Positions 1 through 5,765 of a stretch of DNA of 9,741 bases are shown in pieces. The notes below the pieces were generated by a model, which made no database searches, was not told the origin of the DNA, and saw only the letters and a list, made by a program, of their open reading frames with translations. Made by a program: the position numbers and the translations under genes. The stretch comes from SFEL01 sp045603585 (lineage in GTDB: Bacteria; Bacillota; Clostridia; Christensenellales; CAG-138), in contig JAZUMK010000060.1 in NCBI GenBank assembly GCA_045603585.1, positions 1-9,741 of the forward strand, in the 5' to 3' direction. Position 1 is the first letter of the stretch, and each line of letters starts with the position of its first letter.

Positions 1-15
1 AGTCCCCCTTCCGCT
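1..15 (+). tRNA. 3' end of a probable tRNA-Gly (partial, cut by window edge)
   Basis: The first 15 bases fit the end of a plus-strand tRNA: the last two T-loop bases, a T-stem 3' strand TCCCC (3-7), an acceptor 3' strand CTTCCGC (8-14) and a discriminator T (15). Acceptor CTTCCGC with U73 is typical of bacterial tRNA-Gly, whose 5' end is GCGGAAG. CCA is not encoded (TATCA follows). The bidirectional hairpin just downstream is what one expects between two convergent tRNA genes. The 5' part lies outside the window, so the call is tentative. Confidence 0.4.
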
Positions 16-27
16 TATCATATAAAT

Positions 28-58
28 AAAAAAGCAAACCCTATGGGTTTGCTTTTTT
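28..58. terminator. Bidirectional intrinsic terminator
   Basis: A perfect 8-bp stem GCAAACCC (34-41) / GGGTTTGC (45-52) with a TAT loop is flanked by six A on the left and six T on the right, so it can terminate in both directions. On minus it ends the tRNA-Leu transcript (which finishes at 62); on plus it would end the putative tRNA-Gly. Confidence 0.85.
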
Positions 59-61
59 ATT

Positions 62-148
62 TGGTGCCGGAAGTGGGACTCGAACCCACACGGTATCGCT
101 ACCAGCGGATTTTGAGTCCGCCACGTCTGCCAATTCCATCATTCCGGC
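62..148 (-). tRNA. tRNA-Leu (anticodon CAA)
   Basis: The minus strand folds as a class II tRNA of 87 nt. Acceptor GCCGGAA (148-142) pairs with TTCCGGC; the discriminator A (65) is followed by an encoded CCA (64-62). The anticodon stem GCGGA/TCCGC encloses the loop CTCAAAA, giving anticodon CAA (reads UUG). A long variable arm with GGTA-GCGA-TACC and a T arm GTGGG-TTCGAGT-CCCAC complete the fold. The long variable arm and anticodon identify leucine. It starts 14 bases after the stop codon of the Spo0A-like gene and ends just before a terminator. Confidence 0.97.
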
Positions 149-159
149 TAACAGATGTG

Positions 160-188
160 ATTTTAACATATGTCGTGGCTTTTTGCAA
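160..188 (-). promoter_or_regulatory. Candidate promoter of tRNA-Leu, inside the upstream gene
   Basis: On minus, TTGCAA (188-183) and TAAAAT (165-160) are separated by 17 bases, a 4/6 and 5/6 match to the sigma-A boxes. Transcription would begin about 5 bases before the mature tRNA 5' end. The -10 box overlaps the TAA stop codon of the Spo0A-like gene, and the -35 box lies in its last codons. Confidence 0.5.
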
Positions 189-582
189 TGGTGTTTTCCC
201 TATTGGCCTGCTCATGGATGCGGCGGTCTCCTCGGCGCTGGCTGCGGCGGTAGCTTATCAAAAGGTATTTGCTCATTATGCCTATGAATTTGGCATTGCC
301 CGGCTGAACGGTATAGTTGCGTCCCATTATCGCCCTAAGCTCTGCGGGATCCGCCTCGCACCATATTGCGGATATTACTGTGCGTATGCTTCGCTCCACA
401 TTGGCAGGGCCTGTTCCGTACTTCCTGGCTATGGCGGGATACATTACGGTAGTTACTTTGTTCAGTATGCTCTCATCCTGCATTGCCATTATTATCCCCT
501 GCACCAGATATCTGTATCCGGTATACTCCGGAGTAGCACCCAATCTCATAAGCTGTTCCTCTACAAAATCCGATACGGACAT
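163..582 (-). CDS. Stand-alone Spo0A C-terminal (DNA-binding) domain protein
   Basis: A 139-residue protein that aligns along residues 7-107 with the effector domain of Spo0A, the master regulator of sporulation. The match includes TGYRYL (21-26; GYLYL in B. subtilis Spo0A), MYPAIARKYGT (47-57; LYPDIAKKFNT), the recognition-helix core VERSIR (62-67; VERAIR) and a degenerate QPGNAKFIG (93-101; KPTNSEFIA). There is no phospho-acceptor receiver domain, which in full Spo0A precedes this part. The Arg before Val-Glu-Arg in Spo0A is Asn61 here, which may alter base recognition. Residues after 110 form an Arg-rich tail (YRRSQRRGDRR) without a family counterpart. The ATG is preceded by AGGAGGG about 9 bases upstream. 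It is probably a constitutive DNA-binding protein that competes with or complements Spo0A at 0A boxes; that role is inference. A sigma-H/0A-box promoter lies upstream. Confidence 0.9.
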   Translation of the reverse strand: MSVSDFVEEQLMRLGATPEYTGYRYLVQGIIMAMQDESILNKVTTVMYPAIARKYGTGPANVERSIRTVISAIWCEADPAELRAIMGRNYTVQPGNAKFIGIMSKYLLISYRRSQRRGDRRIHEQANRENTIAKSHDIC

Positions 583-665
583 TGATTTTTCCCTCCTGCT
601 TCGTCTTTAGACCGTGTTTTTCCTTATTTTGCCAATATTTTCGCCCATTAACAAGCCTTTCCCAT

Positions 666-695
666 TTATTCCACCTTAACCCGCTTTATTCCACT
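666..695 (-). promoter_or_regulatory. Sigma-H-type promoter of the Spo0A-like gene
   Basis: On minus, AGTGGAATA (695-687) matches the sigma-H -35 consensus RnAGGAwww at 8 of 9 positions, and GTGGAATAA (674-666) matches the -10 RnnGAATww completely. The spacing of 12 is the reported sigma-H spacing. Both boxes are part of a direct repeat GTGGAATAAA with a 20-base period. Transcription would start near 659, giving a leader of about 78 nt. An alternative sigma-A candidate, TTGTTA (654-649) - 17 - CAAAAT (631-626), is weaker. Confidence 0.6.
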
Positions 696-698
696 TTT

Positions 699-705
699 TT
701 CGACA
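699..705 (-). promoter_or_regulatory. 0A box (Spo0A binding site)
   Basis: TGTCGAA, the exact 0A-box core, reads on minus three bases upstream of the candidate sigma-H -35 element, centred about 43 bases before the predicted transcription start. Spo0A-activated promoters carry 0A boxes at or just upstream of the -35 region. A second, imperfect match (GGGCGAA, 646-640) lies downstream within the leader. Confidence 0.55.
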
Positions 706-716
706 ATTTATCATAC

Positions 717-746
717 TAAAAACGGGCGGTTATCCACTCGCCCGTT
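717..746 (-). terminator. Intrinsic terminator of the first SASP gene
   Basis: On minus, AACGGGCG (746-739) pairs with CGCCCGTT (728-721) around a 10-base loop and runs into five T. It lies 33 bases past the SASP stop codon and immediately upstream of the 0A box of the next gene, so it separates the two transcription units. Confidence 0.85.
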
Positions 747-779
747 CTTGAAAGGAATCTCTTTTTTTTGATGAAGGTG

Positions 780-998
780 TTATTTCATCATGTTGTTGCC
801 GCTGCCGTTCATGTTGTTTTCGGCATAGGTGATCATACGCTTTACCATATTACCGCCTACAGAGCCGGCATCCTTGGCGCTGATGTCGCCATTGTAGCCC
901 TGCTTCAGGTTAACATTCAGAGAGTTGGCAACTTCCATCTTGAAGCTGTCCAGGTTCTGCTTTGCATCGGGTACCAGTACCTTATTGCTGCGTGCCAT
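780..998 (-). CDS. Alpha/beta-type small acid-soluble spore protein (copy 1)
   Basis: A 72-residue protein of the alpha/beta SASP family. These proteins coat DNA in the dormant forespore, force it toward an A-like form, protect it from UV and heat, and are degraded at germination by the GPR protease. Family marks are VLVPDAKQ (7-14), the region around the GPR site KMEVANSL (20-27), YNGDI (35-39) and the highly conserved GSVGG (45-49) followed by MVKRM. The short tail is rich in Asn, Met and Gly. I chose ATG 996-998, which gives the family's normal length and has AGGAGGTG at 1015-1008; an in-frame ATG further upstream would add a non-family extension across this ribosome binding site. It is a tandem paralogue of the next gene: 50 of 60 core residues are identical. 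Confidence 0.95.
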   Translation of the reverse strand: MARSNKVLVPDAKQNLDSFKMEVANSLNVNLKQGYNGDISAKDAGSVGGNMVKRMITYAENNMNGSGNNMMK

Positions 999-1031
999 TG
1001 TGTGTTTCACCTCCTCGCTTGTAAGTGTAGT

Positions 1032-1062
1032 TATAATCTGCCCCCAATTACAAAAAGTATTA
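1032..1062 (-). promoter_or_regulatory. Weak candidate sigma-G promoter of SASP copy 1
   Basis: On minus, GATTATA (1038-1032) differs by one base from the sigma-G -10 CATWHTA, and TAATA (1062-1058) fits the -35 GHATR except at the first base. The spacing of 19 is one longer than ideal. Expected for a SASP gene, but the match is much weaker than for copy 2. Confidence 0.3.
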
Positions 1063-1114
1063 GAGGGAATATATGTATGCTGCGGCAAATACATTGACAC
1101 AGGCTCAATACGGC

Positions 1115-1139
1115 AAAACCACCCCTGGAAAGAGGTGGT
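1115..1139 (-). terminator. Intrinsic terminator of SASP copy 2
   Basis: On minus, ACCACCTC (1139-1132) pairs with GGGGTGGT (1125-1118), one T-G pair included, around the 6-base loop TTTCCA and is followed by TTTT. It lies 12 bases past the stop codon of the second SASP gene, so the two SASP genes are separate transcription units. Confidence 0.8.
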
Positions 1140-1151
1140 CTCGCTTTTAGG

Positions 1152-1361
1152 TTATCGCATCATGCTGCCGCTGTTCATGTTGCTTTCGGCATATTCTATC
1201 ATGCGCTTTACCATTTCGCCGCCTACGGAACCTGCATCCCTGGCCTTGATATCGCCGTTATAACCTTCCTTCAGATCCACATTGAGAGACCTGGCAACTT
1301 CCATCTTGAAATTATCAAGCTTCTGCTTTGCATCGGGTACCAGCACCTTGTTTCGTGACAT
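1152..1361 (-). CDS. Alpha/beta-type small acid-soluble spore protein (copy 2)
   Basis: A 69-residue alpha/beta SASP, the paralogue of the gene just downstream. It has NKVLVPDAKQ (4-13), the GPR-site region KMEVARSL (19-26), GYNGDI (33-38) and GSVGGEMVKRM (44-54). Compared with the classical site (E-I-A-S-E-F), the scissile Glu and the hydrophobic residue after it are kept, but the next Ser-Glu is Arg-Ser here (Asn-Ser in copy 1). ATG 1359-1361 is supported by a perfect AGGAGGTG (1378-1371), the same distance and motif as in copy 1, and by a sigma-G-type promoter. The two genes share an identical 23-base stretch (955-977 and 1321-1343), which shows recent duplication or strong conservation. 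The protein should act in the forespore. Confidence 0.95.
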   Translation of the reverse strand: MSRNKVLVPDAKQKLDNFKMEVARSLNVDLKEGYNGDIKARDAGSVGGEMVKRMIEYAESNMNSGSMMR

Positions 1362-1397
1362 TATACTTTTCACCTCCTCTTTTTTGAGCTTTGCTGT

Positions 1398-1427
1398 TAA
1401 TATGGCGAAAAGTGATGAAGTATATGA
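1398..1427 (-). promoter_or_regulatory. Sigma-G-type forespore promoter of SASP copy 2
   Basis: On minus, TCATA (1427-1423) and CATATTA (1404-1398), separated by exactly 18 bases, fit the sigma-G consensus (-35 GHATR, -10 CATWHTA) with only the first -35 base different. Transcription would begin near 1391, leaving a leader of about 30 nt that contains the AGGAGGTG. Sigma-F has an overlapping consensus, so either forespore factor may use it. Confidence 0.65.
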
Positions 1428-1495
1428 ATGTAAATATATGTTTTTTAATTTTTGCATTGATGCGGTCAATACTAATAATGATTTTTCTGAAAAAC

Positions 1496-1517
1496 AAAAA
1501 AGGGCCGAAGCCCTTTT
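1496..1517 (-). terminator. Terminator of the yloU-fakA-recG operon (UUCG tetraloop)
   Basis: On minus, AAAAGGGC (1517-1510), loop TTCG, GCCCTTTT (1505-1498) and further T form an 8-bp hairpin capped by C(UUCG)G, an exceptionally stable tetraloop. It begins 8 bases after the recG stop codon. The flanking A tract could also allow termination from the plus side, but no plus gene enters here. Confidence 0.9.
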
Positions 1518-1524
1518 ATAATAG

Positions 1525-3543
1525 TCAGTTTCGCGCTATTTCCCCGTTCATCCTTGTCAGCTTTTCCCGCGCCCGCTCCATTAATCCGGCTGCCCTCTGC
1601 ATATTTTCAGTATCGGAAAGTATCGCATCCGCAGCCCGCTGAGCCGCCTGCAAAGCCCCCACATCCAGCGCAAGGGATGCGGCCGTAAACTCATCCAGAC
1701 CATGCTGGCGCTTGCCGAGAAATTCGCCGGGGCCCCGCATTTCAAGGTCCTTTTCCGCAATTTCAAAACCGTTATTGGTTCTTGTCAGAGTGGTAAGCCG
1801 CTCCCGGGCAGTTTCCGCATCGCTTTCGCTCAGCAGGAAGCAATATGACTTTTCGCTGCCCCGGCCAACCCGTCCCCTCAGCTGATGCAGCTGAGCAAGG
1901 CCAAACCTGTCGGCGTTTTCTATTGCCATTATGGTGGCGCTTGGTACGTCCACGCCCACCTCTATTACGGTGGTTGCCACAAGCACCTTGGTTTCGCCGG
2001 CTCTGAAAGCCTGCGCCGCCTTTTCCTTTTGGGCTGCGCTCATCTGACCGTGGAGCAGCCCAACGGTCACCTCCATGCTGTCCTTCAGCTCAGCGTACAG
2101 TTCTTCTGCGCTCTGCACGCCCTCAAGGCTTTCGGAATTTTCCACCAGAGGGCATACCACATATGCCTGATGACCAAGCCTGGCCTGTTCCTCTATGAAG
2201 CGATACATATCCTCCCGCTTATGCTGAGGCACAAGGCGTGTCAGCACAGGCTTTCGTCCGGGAGGCAGTTCATCTATATTTGATACAGACAGATCGCCGT
2301 AAAGTATCAAAGACAACGTGCGTGGTATAGGCGTTGCGCTCATTATCAGCACATCTGCCTGATTGCCCTTTGAGCCTATTGCCGCCCTCTGTCCCACGCC
2401 AAAGCGGTGCTGCTCGTCGGTTATTACCATGCCAAGGTCATAAAACTCCACATCCCCCTGCAAAAGAGCATGGGTGCCTACGATATACATCGCCTCGCCC
2501 GTGGCTATTCTGGCCTTCTCTGCCTCTCTAAGGGCCTTTTTCATGCCGCCCTTAAGACAGGCGACCTTATCCCGGCCAAACGTCCTGCAGAGGGTCGTAT
2601 AATGCTGGGCGGCAAGTATTTCGGTGGGAGCCATTATTGCCGCCTGCCTTCCGTTTTTGACGGCGGCAAACATGGCAAACATTGCAACGGCGGTCTTGCC
2701 GCTGCCCACATCGCCCTGCAGCAGACGGTTCATCAATGTTTTGCCGCTGAGGTCCCGGATTATGTCATCCATCGCCCTCAGCTGGGCATTTGTGGGAACA
2801 AAGGGCAGCAGAGAAATAAATTCCTCCTTTACCCCCTTAAGCTCCGCCTTTACGGTGCGCTCGGGCAGGCTTCGCTGCATCATGGACAGCATCAGCCTGA
2901 ACAGCAGCATATCCTCAAAGGCCAGCCTGCGCCTTGCGACCTTTGCCGCATCCATATCCATAGGATAATGAATGTTCCTCAGGGCATCCCCTATGCCCAT
3001 CAGGCTGTATTCTTCAAGGATATGGGCGGGGAGAGATTCTTCTATAATGTCAGCACAGGTTTGCAAAGTAAACCGCACCGCATCACGAAGCATGGCCTGA
3101 GTGACCCCGGTGGTAAGCGGGTATACAGGCAGTATGCCGGGAAGCTCACGGTATATCGCAGGATTCACCAGCTTAACGCCTCTGCTCCTGTCCACACGGC
3201 CGCAGGCAACTATACATTCCCCTGCGGAAATGCTGTTTTTACGGTACGGCTGATTGTACCATGTAAGGGTGATCTCGCCGCTCTGATCGTATGCCTTGGC
3301 GGTGGTTATATCCAGACCGCGGCGTATGCGGGCAAGCTTTGGCTCGGTGCGTACCACCAGCTCAAAAGCGCCGTCATCCCCATGCTTTGCCCCCATGATA
3401 TAGGTGGGCTGCGAATAATCCCTGTGTCCTCTGGGGAAGAAATACAGCAGATCCTTCAGCGAAAAAAGGCCCAGCTTGCCGAGAGACTCGGCTTTGCGTG
3501 GGCCTATGCCTTTTAATGAAGTTATGGGCGCCTGTAAGATCAT
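1525..3543 (-). CDS. recG: ATP-dependent DNA helicase RecG
   Basis: A 672-residue superfamily 2 helicase that remodels stalled replication forks and branch-migrates Holliday junctions. The N-terminal part carries the helix-hairpin-like start (SLKGIGPRKAE, 9-19) and the OB-fold wedge domain around 58-130. The motor follows: Walker A GDVGSGKT (277-284), APTEIL (305-310), DEQH box (376-379), SATPIPRTL (402-410), ATTVIEVGVDVP (523-534) and QLRGRVGRG (554-562). The C-terminal hook GPGEFLGKRQHG (604-615) is the typical RecG coupling motif. Length is normal for the family. Its ATG overlaps the fakA stop codon as ATGA (3540-3543) and no separate ribosome binding site is seen, so translation is probably coupled. 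It is the last gene of its operon. Recognition is secure. Confidence 0.98.
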   Translation of the reverse strand: MILQAPITSLKGIGPRKAESLGKLGLFSLKDLLYFFPRGHRDYSQPTYIMGAKHGDDGAFELVVRTEPKLARIRRGLDITTAKAYDQSGEITLTWYNQPYRKNSISAGECIVACGRVDRSRGVKLVNPAIYRELPGILPVYPLTTGVTQAMLRDAVRFTLQTCADIIEESLPAHILEEYSLMGIGDALRNIHYPMDMDAAKVARRRLAFEDMLLFRLMLSMMQRSLPERTVKAELKGVKEEFISLLPFVPTNAQLRAMDDIIRDLSGKTLMNRLLQGDVGSGKTAVAMFAMFAAVKNGRQAAIMAPTEILAAQHYTTLCRTFGRDKVACLKGGMKKALREAEKARIATGEAMYIVGTHALLQGDVEFYDLGMVITDEQHRFGVGQRAAIGSKGNQADVLIMSATPIPRTLSLILYGDLSVSNIDELPPGRKPVLTRLVPQHKREDMYRFIEEQARLGHQAYVVCPLVENSESLEGVQSAEELYAELKDSMEVTVGLLHGQMSAAQKEKAAQAFRAGETKVLVATTVIEVGVDVPSATIMAIENADRFGLAQLHQLRGRVGRGSEKSYCFLLSESDAETARERLTTLTRTNNGFEIAEKDLEMRGPGEFLGKRQHGLDEFTAASLALDVGALQAAQRAADAILSDTENMQRAAGLMERAREKLTRMNGEIARN

Positions 3544-5171
3544 TCTACGGCAATGTAGTAGTAGTAGAGGGGCTGGCCGCCGTGGCAGAGTATCACTTCC
3601 GCATCAGGCAGCTTTTCCTGTATGGCCTCGCTCATGGCTTCTGCATCCTCTTCGGATACATCCTCGCCGTAATAGAGGGTTATCATGGCCTCCTCGTTGT
3701 CCTCCGCCATCTTTTCCACAAGGCTGAGGGTGGCTTCGCTGATGGTCTTGCCAACGGCAGAGATCGCATTGTCCATCAGGCCGATGATGTCGTCCTTCTG
3801 AATGGTGAGGCCGTTGTAGGAGGTATCGCGTACGGCGTAGGTAACAGCGCCGGACTTTACGGAGGCCGCGGCCTTTTCCATGCGCTTTGCGTTTACATCG
3901 GGTGCATTCTCATGGGCATATGCCATTGCGGCTGCCACGCCCTGAACCATGGTTCTGGTGGGGATAACCACCACGTTCCTGTCGGAAAGCTGAGCTGCCT
4001 GCTGGGCTGCCATGATAATGTTGGGATTATTGGGCAGAACGAATACATTGCGGGCATTTACCTTGCGGATCGCCTTTTCGATGGTGTCGATGCTGGGATT
4101 CATGGTCTGGCCGCCGGAGATAAGGCCGGTTACGCCAAGGCCGGTAAATTCAGCATCCATGCCTTCGCCGCAGCTTACGGCTACCATGGCACATTCCACT
4201 TCGTTCTTTTTGATGTTTTCCTGAATTTCGCGATTCTGCTCGCGCATGTTCTCGATCTTTACCTTATCGATCTCGCCAAGGCACAGGGCAAGCTGCAGAG
4301 CCTTGCCGGGCATATTGGTATGCACGTGGATCTTGATAAAGCCGCTGTCATGGGCAACAACCACGGAATCGCCTATCTTCATCAGCTTATCGCGGAATTT
4401 TTCCAGATCCTCCTCGCAGAAGGACTCCACAAGATGAATTACGAAAAACTCGGTGCAATAGCCGAACTTGATATCGTTGATATCCTCAAGTGTGAGGGCA
4501 TCGTCATCAAATACGGGGGCTTCTTCGGTTTCAACGTAATCCTCAACGGTATCGCCGTCCATGACCATCTTGAAGCCGCGGAATATGGTGATAAGGCCCT
4601 TGCCGCCGCTGTCCACAACGCCGGCTTCCTTCAGAACGGGCAGCAGTTCGGGAGTCAGCTTGAGGGCTTCCTCGCCGCTTTCTATCATGGTATCAATAAG
4701 TCCGAATACATTTGCGCCCTGATTGAATTCGCCTTCCACCGCTGCGCTTATCATGCGGGATACGGTAAGGATGGTGCCCTCCTTGGGCTTCATAACTGCC
4801 TTGTAAGCAGCATCGGTGCCCATGCGAAGAGCGGTTACCAGCTGCTCTGCATCCATTTCTTCCTTGCCGTCCAGCGCCTTGGACATGCCGCGGAAAATCT
4901 GGGAAAGTATAACGCCGCTGTTGCCGCGGGCACCCTTAAGTGCGCCAAGGGAAGCCGCTGCCGCAACCTTGCCCACGTTTGCTCCTTCGGGGCAGGCCTT
5001 TATCTCGCGGGCGGCAGACTGCATTGTCATGGACATGTTTGTGCCGGTGTCTCCATCCGGTACAGGGAATACATTCAGCGAATCGATATACGCCTTATTC
5101 TTTTCCAGCAAAGCAGCGCCTGCAAGGAACATATCCTTGAGGAGCGCGCCGTTTATAGTAGTATTATTCAA
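3540..5171 (-). CDS. fakA: Fatty acid kinase FakA (YloV/DAK2 family)
   Basis: A 543-residue protein of the YloV/FakA family. FakA phosphorylates fatty acids held by a FakB (DegV-type) partner, giving acyl-phosphate for phospholipid synthesis. The N-terminal DhaL-like kinase domain (about 1-200) has NVFPVPDGDTGTN (33-45), whose aspartates bind Mg-ATP, and GALKGARGNSGVILSQ (77-92). The middle domain contains IHVHTN (281-286), and the C-terminal DAK1-like domain contains ISGGQTMNPS (351-360) and VFVLPNNPN (377-384). I prefer the TTG at 5171-5169: GGGAGG lies 7-8 bases before it and the product starts at the usual family position. An upstream in-frame ATG (5204) would add 11 residues, but the AGGGA before it has no spacing. 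The gene is 41 bases after yloU and overlaps recG, a conserved Firmicutes arrangement. No FakB gene is in view. Confidence 0.94.
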   Translation of the reverse strand: MNNTTINGALLKDMFLAGAALLEKNKAYIDSLNVFPVPDGDTGTNMSMTMQSAAREIKACPEGANVGKVAAAASLGALKGARGNSGVILSQIFRGMSKALDGKEEMDAEQLVTALRMGTDAAYKAVMKPKEGTILTVSRMISAAVEGEFNQGANVFGLIDTMIESGEEALKLTPELLPVLKEAGVVDSGGKGLITIFRGFKMVMDGDTVEDYVETEEAPVFDDDALTLEDINDIKFGYCTEFFVIHLVESFCEEDLEKFRDKLMKIGDSVVVAHDSGFIKIHVHTNMPGKALQLALCLGEIDKVKIENMREQNREIQENIKKNEVECAMVAVSCGEGMDAEFTGLGVTGLISGGQTMNPSIDTIEKAIRKVNARNVFVLPNNPNIIMAAQQAAQLSDRNVVVIPTRTMVQGVAAAMAYAHENAPDVNAKRMEKAAASVKSGAVTYAVRDTSYNGLTIQKDDIIGLMDNAISAVGKTISEATLSLVEKMAEDNEEAMITLYYGEDVSEEDAEAMSEAIQEKLPDAEVILCHGGQPLYYYYIAVE

Positions 5172-5212
5172 AACATTTCCTCCCGTACACAGCAAAGGGA
5201 ACATTCCCTGTG

Positions 5213-5575
5213 CTATGCATTAATTATGCTTTCTACGTGAATGTTTACGTTGGATACCTTAAGGCCGGTGCTCTCCTGTACCCTGTAGCGTACGTTGTCT
5301 ATCATATTCTGGGCTACTACAGGCAGAGAAACGCCGAATACCATGGTCACATACAGGTCGATATCCACCTGATTGCCATCCTCGGCAAAGGTAACCTTTA
5401 CTCCGCGCTTTTTGTTGGAATCATTGCCCACTATCTTGAGCAGGGCGTCGGTGGCGGTCTTGGCGCTCATACCCACCACACCGTAATTTTCAGTTGCCGC
5501 ATAACCGGCGATATTGGCGATTATATCCTCGCTGATGGTGACTATTCCAAATTCGTTGTTGATGATTCCCGGCAT
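5213..5575 (-). CDS. yloU: Asp23/Gls24 family envelope stress protein (YloU-like)
   Basis: A 120-residue Asp23/Gls24 protein. Family features are the start GIVTISEDIIANIAGYAA (10-27), a central GVKVTFAEDGNQVDIDLYV, and the C-terminal half ending in VSNVNIHVESI. There is no signal peptide or membrane segment, so the protein is cytoplasmic; relatives in staphylococci sit beneath the membrane and influence cell-wall stress responses. Its biochemical role is not known. The ATG (5575-5573) has AAGGAGG (5590-5584) 8 bases upstream and is the first gene of a unit with fakA and recG. In B. subtilis yloU lies directly before yloV in the same way, which supports the assignment. Confidence 0.95.
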   Translation of the reverse strand: MPGIINNEFGIVTISEDIIANIAGYAATENYGVVGMSAKTATDALLKIVGNDSNKKRGVKVTFAEDGNQVDIDLYVTMVFGVSLPVVAQNMIDNVRYRVQESTGLKVSNVNIHVESIINA

Positions 5576-5609
5576 TTGGAAAACCTCCTTCTATAATTAC
5601 ATAATAATG

Positions 5610-5639
5610 CTTATACATTGTACCCTAAAAGCCCGTCAA
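5610..5639 (-). promoter_or_regulatory. Sigma-A promoter of the yloU-fakA-recG operon
   Basis: On minus, TTGACG (5639-5634) and TATAAG (5615-5610), each 5/6 to consensus, are 18 bases apart. Transcription should begin near 5603, leaving a leader of about 28 nt with the AAGGAGG of yloU. The promoter lies just after the terminator of the HD-domain unit, so this is a separate transcription unit. Confidence 0.7.
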
Positions 5640-5708
5640 GTGCAAGAAATACCGCACCTATATGCTTCCATTACAGTAAAACTTTACAAAAAAATCCTCA
5701 AATTGACA

Positions 5709-5737
5709 TAAAACAAGGACAGCAAGCCGCTGCCCTT
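5709..5737 (-). terminator. Terminator of the NlpC/P60-HD unit
   Basis: On minus, AAGGGCAGC (5737-5729) pairs with GCTGTCCTT (5723-5715), one G-T pair included, around a 5-base loop and is followed by GTTTT. It starts 28 bases after the HD-gene stop codon. Confidence 0.8.
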
Positions 5738-5765
5738 ATTAGTATGCCGTATTTATTTGGGATAA

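Noticed and set aside
43..585. A 180-codon open frame on plus across the terminator, tRNA-Leu and the Spo0A-like gene
   Set aside because: It reads through a tRNA and is antisense to a gene with a clear Spo0A-domain match.
1031..1037. TTATAAT on plus between the SASP genes
   Set aside because: No -35 box and no plus-strand gene follows; on minus it is part of the candidate SASP promoter.
1403..1409. TGGCGAA on plus, a second match to the loose 0A-box pattern
   Set aside because: It overlaps the sigma-G -10 element of a forespore gene, is only the degenerate form, and a 7-base pattern with a free position is expected by chance.
2407..3516. A 369-codon open frame on plus, antisense to recG
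   Set aside because: A shadow of recG; the translation has no domain and no ribosome binding site.
5196..5209. Inverted repeat AGGGAA-CA-TTCCCT before fakA
   Set aside because: The 2-base loop is too small for a stable hairpin and there is no T run; it could be an operator but nothing else supports it.
3498..5240. A 580-codon open frame on plus, antisense to fakA
   Set aside because: It mirrors the fakA codon pattern, its translation is rich in His, Cys, Tyr and Gly with no recognisable domain, and fakA on minus is secure.
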